From contig NZ_BBXD01000030.1 in NCBI RefSeq assembly GCF_001570545.1, forward strand, positions 28,931 through 92,930: a stretch of DNA of 64,000 nt, written 5' to 3'. The notes below the pieces were generated by a model, which did not search any database, was not told the origin of the DNA, and saw only the letters and a program-made list of their open reading frames with translations. Shown here in pieces: positions 49,533-59,348 of the stretch. Source of the stretch: Herbidospora mongoliensis (GTDB taxonomy: Bacteria; Actinomycetota; Actinomycetes; Streptosporangiales; Streptosporangiaceae). How positions within the stretch are numbered: the stretch's first letter is position 1; every line of letters starts with the position of its first letter. Both the position numbers and the translations under genes were made by a program.

Positions 49533-51251
49533 TCATCGTTGGAAGCTCGCCAGCCGGAGCGGCGGAGTGTGGTTGACGAACGGCGCGCAGTTGCCGGGCC
49601 AGGCAGGGTTGCCGCCCGTTCCCGGAACCGGGTTGACCAGGCACGTCGTCTGCGCGACCTCGCCCGTGGAGCTGTGCACGGTGACGTGCAGGTTGTCGCC
49701 TTCCACGGACAGCGAGACCCCGTTCACCAGGCCCGGATACCCGGGCACGCTGTCGATGTTGTGCCAGAACGGCACGGTCTGCGGGTCACGGATCAGCGTG
49801 GTGCCGTTGGCGAGCGCGTAGCCGATGTACTTGTTGGTGCCCAGGAAGGCCGTGCTGATGGTCGAGCCGGGCGTACCGGCCGGACCCGCAGGACCCGTCG
49901 GCCCCGCAGGACCTGCGGGACCCGCCGGGCCTGCCGCACCAGCCGCACCGGCCGGACCGGCCGTGCCTGCCGGACCTGCGGGGCCCGCCGCCCCAGCCGG
50001 ACCTGCGGCGCCCGCCGGGCCCGCCGCACCTGTGGCACCCGCCGGGCCCGCCGCACCCGGCGTACCGGCCGGACCTGCCGGGCCCGTCGCACCGGGAGGT
50101 CCGGCGTCACCAGCCGGTCCCGCCGGACCTTCCGGCCCGGCCGCACCAGTAGCACCCGCCGGTCCCGCCGGGCCCGTCGCACCAGGAGGACCTGCCGCAC
50201 CGGCCGGTCCCGCGGGGCCTTCCGGCCCTGCCGCACCGGTCGCACCCGCGGGTCCCGCCGGTCCTTCGACGCCGGGCGCGCCGGGCGCACCGGGCGCACC
50301 GGGCGCACCGGGGGTGCCGGGGGTGCCGGCCGGTCCTGCCGGGCCGATCGGTCCTGCGGGGCCCGCCGCACCTGCGGTACCAGCCGGTCCCGCCGGGCCT
50401 TCCGGCCCTGCCGCACCAGTCGCACCCGCAGGTCCCGCCGGTCCTTCGACGCCGGGCGCACCGGGCGCACCGGGCGCGCCGGGCGCACCGGGAGTGCCGG
50501 GGGTGCCGGCCGGTCCTGCCGGGCCGATCGGTCCTGCGGGGCCCGCCGCACCTGCGGTACCAGCCGGTCCCGCCGGGCCTTCGACGCCGGGCGCACCGGG
50601 CGCACCGGGCGCGCCGGGCGCGCCGGGAGTGCCGGGGGTGCCGGCCGGTCCTGCCGGGCCTGTCGCGCCGGGAGGGCCTGCCTCACCGGCCGGTCCCGCC
50701 GGACCTGCCGGCCCTGCGGGACCGGTCGAACCGGCCGGACCCGAGGGTCCTGTCGCACCTGCCGGACCCGTCGCTCCGGCCGTACCGGCCGGTCCTGCCG
50801 GGCCCCCCACACCGGGCGGGCCTGCCGAGCCCGCCGGACCAGCCGGTCCGAGCGCGCCCGTCGATCCCTGTTGTCCCTGCGGACCGGCGGACCCCTGCGG
50901 ACCGGCGGGCCCCTGCGGTCCCGTCGAGCCGGGAGCTCCGGGTACACCGGGCGTACCGGGCGCACCTGCAGGGCCGGGCGGGCCGGGCGGACCCTGCGGA
51001 CCGCGCAGGGGGACGCAGGTCACGCACGGCAGGGGCTTGGGCTTGTAGTGATGTCCGCAGTGGTATTCGCCGTGGCAGTCGGCGGTGCGCGGAGCCTGGG
51101 ACTTCATCGGCCGGTTCGTGGCGTGGCGCGCTTCACCCGTCGCGGGCGTCGCCATCGACAGGACACCGCCAGTCATCAGCGTGGCCGCCACGGCGGCCCA
51201 CAGGGCCCCCTTCGCCGACGATGACCTGGTGCTCGTGTCTCGGTAACTCAC
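49533..51251 (-). CDS. Secreted collagen-like repeat protein
   Basis: A 572-aa protein; ATG at 51251. The N-terminal signal peptide has core [21 protein letters not shown] short Cys/His-rich segment ([20 protein letters not shown], then VTC) precedes more than 120 uninterrupted Gly-Xaa-Yaa triplets (about residues 83-460), dominated by GPA, GPQ, GAP and GTP. A non-repetitive C-terminal domain of about 110 residues has two Cys (TTCLVNP, GNCAPF) and could act as a trimerisation head. There is no sorting signal. The DNA contains internal long repeats with almost identical blocks, e.g. around 50270 and 50450. Confidence 0.88.
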   Translation of the reverse strand: MSYRDTSTRSSSAKGALWAAVAATLMTGGVLSMATPATGEARHATNRPMKSQAPRTADCHGEYHCGHHYKPKPLPCVTCVPLRGPQGPPGPPGPAGAPGTPGVPGAPGSTGPQGPAGPQGSAGPQGQQGSTGALGPAGPAGSAGPPGVGGPAGPAGTAGATGPAGATGPSGPAGSTGPAGPAGPAGPAGEAGPPGATGPAGPAGTPGTPGAPGAPGAPGAPGVEGPAGPAGTAGAAGPAGPIGPAGPAGTPGTPGAPGAPGAPGAPGVEGPAGPAGATGAAGPEGPAGPAGTAGAAGPAGPIGPAGPAGTPGTPGAPGAPGAPGAPGVEGPAGPAGATGAAGPEGPAGPAGAAGPPGATGPAGPAGATGAAGPEGPAGPAGDAGPPGATGPAGPAGTPGAAGPAGATGAAGPAGAAGPAGAAGPAGPAGTAGPAGAAGAAGPAGPAGPAGPTGPAGPAGTPGSTISTAFLGTNKYIGYALANGTTLIRDPQTVPFWHNIDSVPGYPGLVNGVSLSVEGDNLHVTVHSSTGEVAQTTCLVNPVPGTGGNPAWPGNCAPFVNHTPPLRLASFQR

Positions 51252-51362
51252 TGAGAGGCTCCTGATTGTGATCAGCCCCTGATGGGGCCACCAAGATCAC
51301 CGATACCCGCGCAACAGATGTGAAGTGTGTGGAAATATTCCCGATTACCGCAAAATCGGATA

Positions 51363-51609
51363 TTACGGTCGCTTGGTGCACTGGCCGTGGTGGCGTAGAT
51401 GAAGATCGAAGAACGCGTGTACGTAGTCGCGTTGCGCCCGGATGGCGCGGTCTGGCCCGAGGGCGCCGATGGCTCGCGTGACCTGGCCGGGTGTGAGCCC
51501 GAGGCCGGGCGGTGGCCGCGGGGGCCATCGCGATCGGGGCGACGGCCACCATCGCGGCAGCGCCGAGCAGTGAGCGTCGGGTCAGGCTCAGGGGTTGCCT
51601 CGCGTTCAA
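51363..51609 (-). pseudogene. Alpha/beta-hydrolase remnant with internal deletion
   Basis: On the minus strand, TTG 51609 opens a Tat/Sec signal-like N-terminus (LSLTRRSLLGAAAMVAVAPI). In another frame the sequence near 51365-51500 reads LTPGQVTRAIGALGPDRAI and YVHAFFDLHLRHHGQ, ending at TAA 51363-51365. The latter looks like the C-terminus of secreted dienelactone-hydrolase/lipase-like proteins, as I recall them. The catalytic middle is missing and the two ends are out of frame, so a large deletion has left only the edges. Confidence 0.55.
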
Positions 51610-51642
51610 GACGGCAAAAATGTAAGGTTCACTTTCCACTAA

Positions 51643-51658
51643 GTCAAGCAACCTTGAC
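51643..51658. promoter_or_regulatory. Inverted repeat GTCAAG-N4-CTTGAC
   Basis: A perfect 6-bp inverted repeat 31 bases upstream of the membrane-protein gene at 51689. It may be the operator of the XRE regulator encoded downstream. Confidence 0.45.
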
Positions 51659-51688
51659 GTTATGGAAGGTCTGCTTTACCTTCGTGGC

Positions 51689-52090
51689 ATGGTGAAAGAG
51701 CAGGATCAAGTGACGCGCGCGGCCCGCCGCGCCGTCCTCATCGACGGCCTGCCCGTGGCCGTTCTGGGCCCGGTGGCCCTGGCGCTGGGCAGTGATCCCA
51801 ACCAGAGCGCCACTCAGGAGACCTGGTGGATCGCGGCCACCGCCGCGTTCGCGCTCGCCGTGGCCTGGGTCCTGCTGCGGGCGTTTCGGCGTTCAGACGA
51901 ATACCTGCGCAAGATCCAGCTGGAAAGCATGGCCATCGCCTTCGCGGCGGTCCTCGTGGCACTGCAAGTGGCCACCGTGCTCGACGCCACGGGCGTCATC
52001 CAGCTCCATCAGCTCACCCAGCTGATCCTCATCGGCGGGGTGGCAATCTGGTTGGTGATCGCCGACCTGCGCACCCGTCTGCACCAATGA
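51689..52090 (+). CDS. Small four-helix membrane protein paired with an XRE regulator
   Basis: A 133-aa protein; ATG 51689 (an in-frame ATG at 51662 is possible). It has four hydrophobic helices: GLPVAVLGPVALALG, TWWIAATAAFALAVAWVLL, SMAIAFAAVLVALQVATVL and LTQLILIGGVAIWLVIA. A short helix-turn-helix gene follows after 13 bases. Such membrane-protein/small-XRE pairs are common in Gram-positive bacteria, where the membrane partner may control the regulator. The exact role is unknown. Confidence 0.75.
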   Translation: MVKEQDQVTRAARRAVLIDGLPVAVLGPVALALGSDPNQSATQETWWIAATAAFALAVAWVLLRAFRRSDEYLRKIQLESMAIAFAAVLVALQVATVLDATGVIQLHQLTQLILIGGVAIWLVIADLRTRLHQ

Positions 52091-52103
52091 GGGCACTGCA
52101 CCC

Positions 52104-52328
52104 ATGAAGAACCGACTACGAGAACTACGAGCCGCCCGCCGGTGGAGCCAGGCGGCCCTGGCCGACCGGTGCCAGGTCTCCCGACAGGCCATCAACGCCA
52201 TCGAGACAGAGCGATACGACCCCAGCCTGCCCCTGGCGTTCACCATCGCCGACGTCTTCGGCCTGACCATCGAGGAGATCTTCCTGCCCGACCGCGCGGA
52301 CACGGCGAACGACCCGTCCCGATCCTGA
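52104..52328 (+). CDS. Small XRE-type helix-turn-helix regulator
   Basis: A 74-aa protein consisting almost only of an XRE DNA-binding domain: LRELRAARRWSQAALADRC, VSRQAINAIETERYDPSLPL and ADVFGLTIEEIF. It resembles YozG-like regulators. It follows the membrane protein gene, and the two probably form an autoregulated unit. Confidence 0.9.
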   Translation: MKNRLRELRAARRWSQAALADRCQVSRQAINAIETERYDPSLPLAFTIADVFGLTIEEIFLPDRADTANDPSRS

Positions 52329-52441
52329 ACAGCGTTTCGACCTGACTGCACCGACTCTGGAGCCCGGTACGTTTCGCACCGCTGCGATAAGATCACGGCA
52401 GTTCGCAAGCTGGCGATCTGTCGTATCTCCGGGAGTCCGGC

Positions 52442-55400
52442 GTGGCCCTGCCCGTTCATCCCATCCGGCCGGCCGACCACCCTCGCTTACGCCTCCAGAT
52501 CCTCGGCCCGTTGCGGGTCTGGCGTGACGGTGTCGAACTGGACGCCGGTCCCCGGCAACAGGCGTATCTGCTCGCCTTGCTGCTGGCCCGGGTGGGCAGG
52601 CCCATCAGCACGAGCGAACTGATCGACCTGATCTGGGACTACGAGGTCCCCTCCAGCGCGCTCAACGTCATCCACAAATACGTCGGCGCACTGCGGCGGC
52701 TGCTCGAACCCGCGATCCCCGCCCGCACCCACGGCTCCTATCTCCAGCGCGGCGGCGGCGACGCCTACCTGTTCACCGCCACCCCCGGCACCCTCGACCT
52801 TCTCACCTTCCGGGAGCTCGTCGAGACCGCGAAGGCGCAGCGAAGCCAGGAAGCGGCGCTCGATCGCTACGTCGAAGCGCTCGGTCTCTGGCGGGGTCGC
52901 GCGGGCGAGGGATTCACGCACCGGTCGAATGCCCTGCCGATCTTCGCCGGCCTCGACGACGAGTTCTACGCCGCGTGCACGGAAGCGGCCGAATTCGCGG
53001 TGTCGCTGCGCCGGCCGGCAGGGGTGCTGCCGGCGTTGCAGCTGGCCGCCTCGATGGCGCCGTTCCACGAACCCGTACAGGCCGGTCTCGTCTCCGTTCT
53101 CTGGGCGGCGGGACGCCAGGCGGAGGCGTTGTCGGTGTTCCGCGAGGTCCGCGCCCGCCTTGCCGACGAGCTCGGTATCGATCCCGGCCCGGAGTTGCAG
53201 GCCGCACACCTGCGCGTGCTGACACGATCTCCGGCGGCTCCGTCGACGGCGGAGGGGAGCGAGGGCGCGTCGGCGCGAACGGCGGCCGGGCTGGTCGGCC
53301 GGGCCGAGGAACTCGCCCTCCTGCGGCAGTCCGTCGAGATGGCGTTCACCGGCCGCCCAGCGCTGCGCATCGTCGAAGGTGAACCGGGTGTGGGCAAGAC
53401 CCGCCTGGTGCGGGAGATCGCCACCGAAGCGAGCAGGCGTGGCGCGCTGGTCGTCTGGGGTTCCTGCCTTGAAGGCGACGGAACACCGTCGATGTGGCCC
53501 TGGGAACAGACGCTCCGCCCGATCCTCGACAGCCTGCCCGTGCCGTTCCGGGAGAAGTGGCTCGTCAGTGAACTCGGCAGCCTCCTCCAATCGCGAGACG
53601 ACCACTCCGCCGCGCCGGTTCTTCCCGACGGCGGCGCGCAGTTCCGCCTGTTCGAGCAGGTCGTCGCCGTCGTCGGGCAGGCCTCGGCGCAACGGCCTCT
53701 GCTGTTGATCGTCGATGACCTCCAGTGGGCGGATGCCGCCTCACTTCAGCTGTTCGGCCATCTGGCGGGCCGATTACCCACCGGCACGGTGATCATCGGC
53801 GCGCTCCGCGATCGCGCACCCACACCCGGTTCCGATCTGTCGCGAGTTCTGGCCATGGCCAGCCGGGCGCCCGGCCACCGCAGGTTCCGGCTCGGCCCGC
53901 TCGCCCTGACCGAGGTGACCGAGCTCATCCGCCGCGAAACCGGCCACGCCCCCGAAGCCGAAGTCGCCCGCGGCATCCATGCCCGCACCGCCGGCAACCC
54001 GTTCTACGTCCAGGAACTGTCCCGCCTGCTCGGCGACGGCGACGCATCAGCACTGACCGGGGTGCCGGTCACCGTGCGCGACGTCGTCCGCGATCGGATG
54101 ACCGGTCTCGACGACAGCGCTCACGACCTGCTGCACATCGCCGCGGTCATCGGCCGCGACGTGGACCTCGGCCTGCTCGCCCGCACGATCGGCGTGAATG
54201 TCGCGGACTGCCTCGAACGTCTCGAACCGCTGCGAGCGCTCGGTCTGCTGGAGACCACGCCGGAAGACCCGTTCTCGTGGCGTTTCGCGCACGACCTGGT
54301 CCGCGAGTCGGTCACCGAGACCACCGGGCAGCAACAGGCCGTCCGGCTGCATCTCCGCGTCGCCGACGCCCTCGAACACATCCATACGGACGACGAGTCC
54401 GTCGCCGAACGCCTCGCCTACCACCTGCGGGCCGCCGGCCCCCTGGCCGACCCGGCTCGCACCGCGAAGGCACTGGCGCGCGCCGGTCGCCGCGCGGCGA
54501 CCAAACTCGCGTTCGCCGCCGCCTATCGGAACCTGGAAGCGGCCATCCAGATCGCCCGGACGGCAGGGCTGCCGGAGGTGGAGCTGTCCATCCTGTCGCT
54601 GCTCAACCTCCTCGCCGTCGAGCCCCCGGGATTCGGCGGCTCGACGTTCGATCTGCTGGAACGGGGCGCGTATCTCGCCCGCAAACTCGGCCGCGAGACG
54701 GCCGCCGCCGAGTTTCTCTACGTCCGGATGACCGGGGCCCACGTCAACACCGACAAAGACCGTGGGATGTGGGCTCGCCGGCTGTATGAGCAGGGCCGGG
54801 CGTCCGCCGACCCGATCATCCAGGCGTACGGCCGGCAGGCCTGGGGCCTGCACCAATGGTGCATCGGCGACATCGGCGCGGCGTATCAGTGTTTCAGCTG
54901 GCTGGGCCGTACCACTGCGGACGGCGTCGCCTCGCTGCTCGCGAACTCGGCCGACCCGCACCCAGGGCCCGCTCAGGAAAGCCTGCACCACCTCGCCGAC
55001 AAGCTCGGAGGTGCCCCGGTTCGACGCCGCGGCGACCTCGGACGTTGGCGGATCCCGGACGAGTGGGTCGGATATCTGGCCGTGATCACCGCGCTGCACG
55101 GCGATGTCGAGACGGCGCGATCCCTGCTCGGCACGGTGTACCAGGCCGAGGGGGACCCTTTCGAGATGTCCGGCTGGGTCCGCTACCAGACCATGGCCGC
55201 CTCGATGGCCGGTGACGCGGCCTGGGCGATGCGCGCGACCGAGCGGTGGGTCGCGGCCGGCGCCGACCTTCCCGGTGTCGCGCAGGAAGCCTATATACGG
55301 CTGGACTGGTATTGGGCCCGCGCCCTCACCGGCGACGACCCGGCCGGCAACGCGGCCAAGGCCGAACAGCACCTGGCCGCGACCCTGCTCGATCCGCCGC

Positions 55401-55693
55401 GATGGGGCCTCGCCTACCACCACGGGATGATCGCCGAGATGTGGCTGGCAGCCGAGATGCCCGACAAGGCCGCGGCCACCCTCGACCGGGCCGAGCAGGC
55501 CATCAAGGACCTCGGCCAACGCTATGTCGAAGGACTTCTCCTGCTGCTGCGCGCGCGCCTGCTGCACGCTCGCGGCGAACCCGCCGACGTCGTACGGGCC
55601 GCCGCCGAAGCGGCCCGCACCCGATCCCACGAACGCGGGGCCCACCTCTTCGCCCACCGCGCCGAACGGTTCCTGGCCGACCTCGACCAGTAG
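52442..55693 (+). CDS. AfsR-like SARP regulator with ATPase domain
   Basis: A 1083-aa protein; GTG 52442 behind GGGAGTCCGGC. Residues 12-105 are an OmpR-type winged helix (LQILGPLRVWRDGVELDAGP) and 110-265 a bacterial transcriptional activation domain, together the SARP module. An AAA-type ATPase follows (about 285-560) with GLVGRAEELALL, P-loop EGEPGVGKTR and Walker B LLIVDDLQWADAAS. The rest is TPR-like helical repeats. Such proteins activate secondary-metabolism genes. The nearest targets would be the MMPL transporter and neighbours, but the RiPP locus is also possible. It is convergent with the MMPL gene, 4 bases apart. Confidence 0.9.
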   Translation: MALPVHPIRPADHPRLRLQILGPLRVWRDGVELDAGPRQQAYLLALLLARVGRPISTSELIDLIWDYEVPSSALNVIHKYVGALRRLLEPAIPARTHGSYLQRGGGDAYLFTATPGTLDLLTFRELVETAKAQRSQEAALDRYVEALGLWRGRAGEGFTHRSNALPIFAGLDDEFYAACTEAAEFAVSLRRPAGVLPALQLAASMAPFHEPVQAGLVSVLWAAGRQAEALSVFREVRARLADELGIDPGPELQAAHLRVLTRSPAAPSTAEGSEGASARTAAGLVGRAEELALLRQSVEMAFTGRPALRIVEGEPGVGKTRLVREIATEASRRGALVVWGSCLEGDGTPSMWPWEQTLRPILDSLPVPFREKWLVSELGSLLQSRDDHSAAPVLPDGGAQFRLFEQVVAVVGQASAQRPLLLIVDDLQWADAASLQLFGHLAGRLPTGTVIIGALRDRAPTPGSDLSRVLAMASRAPGHRRFRLGPLALTEVTELIRRETGHAPEAEVARGIHARTAGNPFYVQELSRLLGDGDASALTGVPVTVRDVVRDRMTGLDDSAHDLLHIAAVIGRDVDLGLLARTIGVNVADCLERLEPLRALGLLETTPEDPFSWRFAHDLVRESVTETTGQQQAVRLHLRVADALEHIHTDDESVAERLAYHLRAAGPLADPARTAKALARAGRRAATKLAFAAAYRNLEAAIQIARTAGLPEVELSILSLLNLLAVEPPGFGGSTFDLLERGAYLARKLGRETAAAEFLYVRMTGAHVNTDKDRGMWARRLYEQGRASADPIIQAYGRQAWGLHQWCIGDIGAAYQCFSWLGRTTADGVASLLANSADPHPGPAQESLHHLADKLGGAPVRRRGDLGRWRIPDEWVGYLAVITALHGDVETARSLLGTVYQAEGDPFEMSGWVRYQTMAASMAGDAAWAMRATERWVAAGADLPGVAQEAYIRLDWYWARALTGDDPAGNAAKAEQHLAATLLDPPRWGLAYHHGMIAEMWLAAEMPDKAAATLDRAEQAIKDLGQRYVEGLLLLLRARLLHARGEPADVVRAAAEAARTRSHERGAHLFAHRAERFLADLDQ

Positions 55694-55697
55694 CCGG

Positions 55698-57833
55698 CTA
55701 CACGGCGGCCGGCGCTGACACCCCTTCCGGCTCCTGGCTTTCGTGGAGGCCGTGGCGGGAGTAGAAGCGCCGCAAGGGCGCGGGCGCCCACCAGTTCGCC
55801 TCCCCGAGAAGGCGCATCGTGGCCGGGACCAGCAGCGCGCGGACGATGGTCGCGTCCACCAGAACGGCGATGAGCATCGCCACGCCGATCAGCTTGATGA
55901 ACGTGATCCCGGAGATGGAGAACAGCCCGATCACGACCAGGATGAGCAGCGCGGCGCTGGTGATGACCCGGCCGCTGCGCTGCAGCCCGACCGCGACCGC
56001 TGTGGTGTTGTCGCCGGTGCGGTCGTACTCCTCACGGATCCGGGACATGAGGAAGACCTCGTAGTCCATCGACAGCCCGAAGACGACGGCGAGCACCAAG
56101 ATTGGCTGGGTCGCTTCCAGGGTGCCGGTGGAGGTGAAGTTCAGCAGGCCGGACAGATGGCCGTCCTGGAAGATCAGGACCAGGGCGCCGAACGAGGCGC
56201 CGAGGGACAGGATGTTCATCACGATCGCCTTGATCGGCAGCACGACCGAGCCGAAGGCGAGGAACAGCAGGATGAACGTCGCGCCGATGATGATCAGCGC
56301 CATCCAGGGCAGCAGGTCGCCGACGGATTTCAGCTGGTCGTCCAGCCGCGCGGTCAGACCGCTCACCAGCACCTCGCCACCCGGCGGCGCGGGCACGGCC
56401 CGGATCCGGTCCACCAGACTCCGCGCCTCGGCCGAGATGGGGTCGTCCAGATAGAAGGTCGTGAGCCGGGCCACGTCGCCGGACACCCCGGTGATCTCGG
56501 CTCCGGTCACGCCCTCGACGTCGCGGACCGCGGTGACGTAACGCTCCAGATCGGCCTGGTCGGAGAAGGTCACGATCGCCTCGATCGGCAACTGACTGTT
56601 CTGGACGAAGTCGCGGTCGACGGCTTCGGAGACCACCCGGCTCTCGGTGCCCGCCGGGAGCACCCGGGGGTCGATGCCGCCGAACTCCACGCGCAGGAAC
56701 GGCGCACCGGCCAGGAGCAGGATCGCCAGCACCCCGACCGTGTAGACGATCGGCCGGCGCATGATGCTGTGCGCGAGGCGGTACCAGAACCCGTGATCCT
56801 GGGGTGGCTTCTGGCGACGTACCGAGAGTGCCTCCACACGGGGGCCGAGGATGCCGAGCAGGGCCGGCAGCACGGTCAGCGCCGCCACCATGGCCACCAC
56901 GACGGCCGACAGACCGCCCAGCCCCATCGAACGCAGGAAGGTCATCGGGAAGATCAGCAGCCCGGCCAGTGAGACCGCGACGGTGACGCCGGAGATCGCC
57001 ACGGTACGACCGGCGGTGGCCATCGTGCGGGCGACCGCGTCCTCGACGCCGAGCCCCCGGGCGAGTTCCTCCCGGAACCGGCCGACCATGAAAAGGCCGT
57101 AGTCGATGGCCAGGCCCAGCCCGAGGATCGTCACCACGTTGATCGAGAAGACCGAGACGTCGGTCAGGTAGCTCATCCCGCGCAGCGCGGTGAACGCCCC
57201 GAGAATGGCCAGGCCGCCGATCGCGAGCGAAAGACTGGCCGCGGCCACGCTGCCGAAGACGAGCACCAGGAGCACGAGCAGCACCGGGATGGAGATCGTC
57301 TCGGCGAAGGCGATGTCGGCCGCGACCCGGTCGCGGATGTCGCGGTTGACCACGGTGATGCCGCCGACCTGGGTCTGCAGGCCGGGCGCGGCGAGATCGT
57401 CCTTGATCTTCTCCAGCGATTCGCCGCGCTCGGTCTCGTCGTCACCGGCCAGGGTCAGCACCGCGTAGGTGGCGTGCCGGTCCTGGCTGACCAGAGCCGG
57501 GCTGTCAGTGCTCCAGAAGCTGGCGGTCCCGGTCACCACGTCGGCGGGGAGCGCTTCGAGCGTGCCGGTGACGGCCTGGCGGAACGCCGGGTCGTCGACC
57601 GTCATGTCGCGACCGGTGTAGAGCACGACCACGTCGTTGCCGGTCCGGCCCAGCGCCGCCTCGGCGCGCTCGACCGCACGGGAACTCTCACTGGCCGGGT
57701 CGTTGAATCCCTCGCTCGTCAGCGAACCGAAGACCTGCGTACCCCAGAGCCCGCCGAACGCCATGAAAGCCAGCGCCAGGCCGACCACCCACCACCGGCG
57801 GCGGACCATCGTCCGCCCTAATCGTTCGAACAT
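55698..57833 (-). CDS. MMPL/RND family exporter
   Basis: A 711-aa protein with ATG at 57833. There are about 12 transmembrane helices in two halves, each with a large extracytoplasmic loop. The first TM block includes the motif ...VTILGLGLAIDYGLFMVGRFRE, with the Asp-Tyr pair typical of MMPL proton relay; the second has VFGLSMDYEVFLMSRIREEY. It fits lipid or drug efflux. It is divergent from the small 2TM gene across a region that is duplicated at 60.3 kb. Confidence 0.9.
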   Translation of the reverse strand: MFERLGRTMVRRRWWVVGLALAFMAFGGLWGTQVFGSLTSEGFNDPASESSRAVERAEAALGRTGNDVVVLYTGRDMTVDDPAFRQAVTGTLEALPADVVTGTASFWSTDSPALVSQDRHATYAVLTLAGDDETERGESLEKIKDDLAAPGLQTQVGGITVVNRDIRDRVAADIAFAETISIPVLLVLLVLVFGSVAAASLSLAIGGLAILGAFTALRGMSYLTDVSVFSINVVTILGLGLAIDYGLFMVGRFREELARGLGVEDAVARTMATAGRTVAISGVTVAVSLAGLLIFPMTFLRSMGLGGLSAVVVAMVAALTVLPALLGILGPRVEALSVRRQKPPQDHGFWYRLAHSIMRRPIVYTVGVLAILLLAGAPFLRVEFGGIDPRVLPAGTESRVVSEAVDRDFVQNSQLPIEAIVTFSDQADLERYVTAVRDVEGVTGAEITGVSGDVARLTTFYLDDPISAEARSLVDRIRAVPAPPGGEVLVSGLTARLDDQLKSVGDLLPWMALIIIGATFILLFLAFGSVVLPIKAIVMNILSLGASFGALVLIFQDGHLSGLLNFTSTGTLEATQPILVLAVVFGLSMDYEVFLMSRIREEYDRTGDNTTAVAVGLQRSGRVITSAALLILVVIGLFSISGITFIKLIGVAMLIAVLVDATIVRALLVPATMRLLGEANWWAPAPLRRFYSRHGLHESQEPEGVSAPAAV

Positions 57834-57855
57834 CGCGTCCCCTTTCTTCCGGTGT

Positions 57856-57966
57856 CAATGTAGATCCGGGTCAGTTGACGGCCACTGGACGAGCGAAGTC
57901 ACTCGTCATAAAGTGCCCCGACCTAGCCTCCGAATATGCGATCAACGAAGAGCGAAGCCGCCAAGA
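57856..57966. repeat. Duplicated promoter/gene-start region, copy 1
   Basis: Runs from CAATGTAGATCC through TTGACGGCCACTGGACGA, CCCCGACCTAGCCTC and the first codons of the 2TM gene. It is about 80% identical by eye to 60308-60420. TTGAC and TAGCCT could be -35/-10 parts on the plus strand. Confidence 0.7.
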
Positions 57967-58151
57967 AATGGGACCTGCGGGTCCACCTGCTGTTCTACGT
58001 CGTGTCCAACGTGGCCCAAATCATCACGTGGTGGATCTACACCCCGGAGCAATTCTTCTGGCCCATGTGGTCACTGGTCTTCTGGGGAATCGGAGTGGCC
58101 TTCCACGTCTGGGCGGTCTATTCCCCGCCCCGATCGAAAGCCGTCCGCTGA
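57936..58151 (+). CDS. Small 2TM-domain membrane protein
   Basis: A 71-aa protein; ATG 57936 appears nearly leaderless. A basic N-terminus (RSTKSEAAKKWDLRVH) precedes two hydrophobic helices (LLFYVVSNVAQIITWWIY and FWPMWSLVFWGIGVAFHVWAVY), the 2TM domain often fused to signalling proteins or free-standing as here. The function is unknown. It is divergent from MMPL. A degraded copy of its start lies at 60389-60409. The 141 bases to the next (minus-strand) gene hold nothing recognisable. Confidence 0.8.
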   Translation: MRSTKSEAAKKWDLRVHLLFYVVSNVAQIITWWIYTPEQFFWPMWSLVFWGIGVAFHVWAVYSPPRSKAVR

Positions 58152-58292
58152 GCCGGCCGCGCCTCACATTCCGGCGTCCGGGCCCGTGCGGTGGCCCGGA
58201 CGTCCTCATCGAGCGCTTTACAAAGGCGTGCAGAGGTTCACATTCTTCGTTAGGTCTGTGGTGGGAGCCTGACGGGTTCAGGAGCCCAGCGT

Positions 58293-59348
58293 TCACCGCA
58301 CTTCTGGGAAGTGGGCGCGTTCGGTCGTGTTCCGGCGGATGACCAGCCACGAGATCCAGCCGACGCCGATGATGAAACCGAAGCTGATGATCCGGTAGAG
58401 CACGACGGCCGTGATCGCGGTGGTGGTGTCGGTGCCACCGGCCAGCAGGCCGAGGACCAGGGCGTTGTCGATGACGCCCAGTCCGGCCGGGATGAGGCTG
58501 ATGGTGGCGGCGGCCATGCCGGCGCAGAACGCGAGCAGCAGTTCGGTGACGCCGACGCTGCCTCCGAACGCCAGCACGCACGCGCCCAGGCAGACCGCGT
58601 CCAGCAGCCAGTTCAGGACGGCGTAGGCCACTGCCGCCGCCGCGTGCGTGGGGGTGAGGCGGGCCAGGCGCAGTTGGTCGACGAACCCGCGTATCCCGTC
58701 CAGGCCCTGAGTGGCGGGGCGATGACGCAGCCGGTTGATCCGGGCGAGTGTGGCGCGGGTGGCCGGCTCCAGCGCCTCGGGGCGCCGGGTGACCTGGCGG
58801 ATCCCCAGGAGGAGGAGCAGGGTGGCCACACCGAGGCCCGCGACGGTGTGCCATTGGGGGGCGCCGTTGGCGGCCAGCCCGCCGGCGGCGGTGAGGATGG
58901 CCAGCGCGGTGGCCGACAGGATGGCCGACAGGGCGATGCACCAGGAGGCGATGGCGGGGGTCGCGCCGAAGCGGCGCATCTGCTGGTAGTTGAGCTGGGT
59001 GGAGAACGCCGGGCCTCCCGGGAGGGTGACGCTGAGGGAGTGGGCGGCATAGGCCAGGGCGAGGTGCCGGCGGATCGGCGCCTTCACCCCGGCCGAGCGC
59101 AGCAGGCGGCGCTGCATCTGGGCGTAGGCGCTCATCGCGGCCACCTCCGCGGCCACCGCGACGGTGAGCCAGCGAAGGTCGGGGGTTTGGAGTTGTGCCA
59201 GGGCCGCTGTCAGAGACGGCCAGGCCAGGGTCAGTTCCACGGCGAACAGGGCCAGCAGCGCCGCCACAGCCGAGCCCCGCACCCAGGCGCGTCGTGAGTG
59301 AACGCGGGTCCTCGTGTAGCCGACGGTTTGGACAACGGGACTGCTCAT
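58293..59348 (-). CDS. YbhN/UPF0104-family membrane protein (lysylphosphatidylglycerol synthase TM-like)
   Basis: A 351-aa protein with about eight transmembrane helices, e.g. VAALLALFAVELTLAWP, AIASWCIALSAILSATALAIL and LLAFCAGMAAATISLIPAGLG. It has the conserved LPGGP turn (SLSVTLPGGPAFS) and the IPAGLGVID motif of the flippase-like UPF0104 family. It lacks the aminoacyl-transferase half of MprF. ATG at 59348 overlaps the esterase gene stop by 4 bases, so the two are co-translated. Confidence 0.87.
   Translation of the reverse strand: MSSPVVQTVGYTRTRVHSRRAWVRGSAVAALLALFAVELTLAWPSLTAALAQLQTPDLRWLTVAVAAEVAAMSAYAQMQRRLLRSAGVKAPIRRHLALAYAAHSLSVTLPGGPAFSTQLNYQQMRRFGATPAIASWCIALSAILSATALAILTAAGGLAANGAPQWHTVAGLGVATLLLLLGIRQVTRRPEALEPATRATLARINRLRHRPATQGLDGIRGFVDQLRLARLTPTHAAAAVAYAVLNWLLDAVCLGACVLAFGGSVGVTELLLAFCAGMAAATISLIPAGLGVIDNALVLGLLAGGTDTTTAITAVVLYRIISFGFIIGVGWISWLVIRRNTTERAHFPEVR

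Noticed and set aside
49825..51048. Plus-strand collagen-like frame
   Set aside because: Antisense of the true collagen-like gene gives Gly-Pro-Ala triplets by symmetry (GGN/CCN codons). The minus frame has the signal peptide and C-terminal domain.
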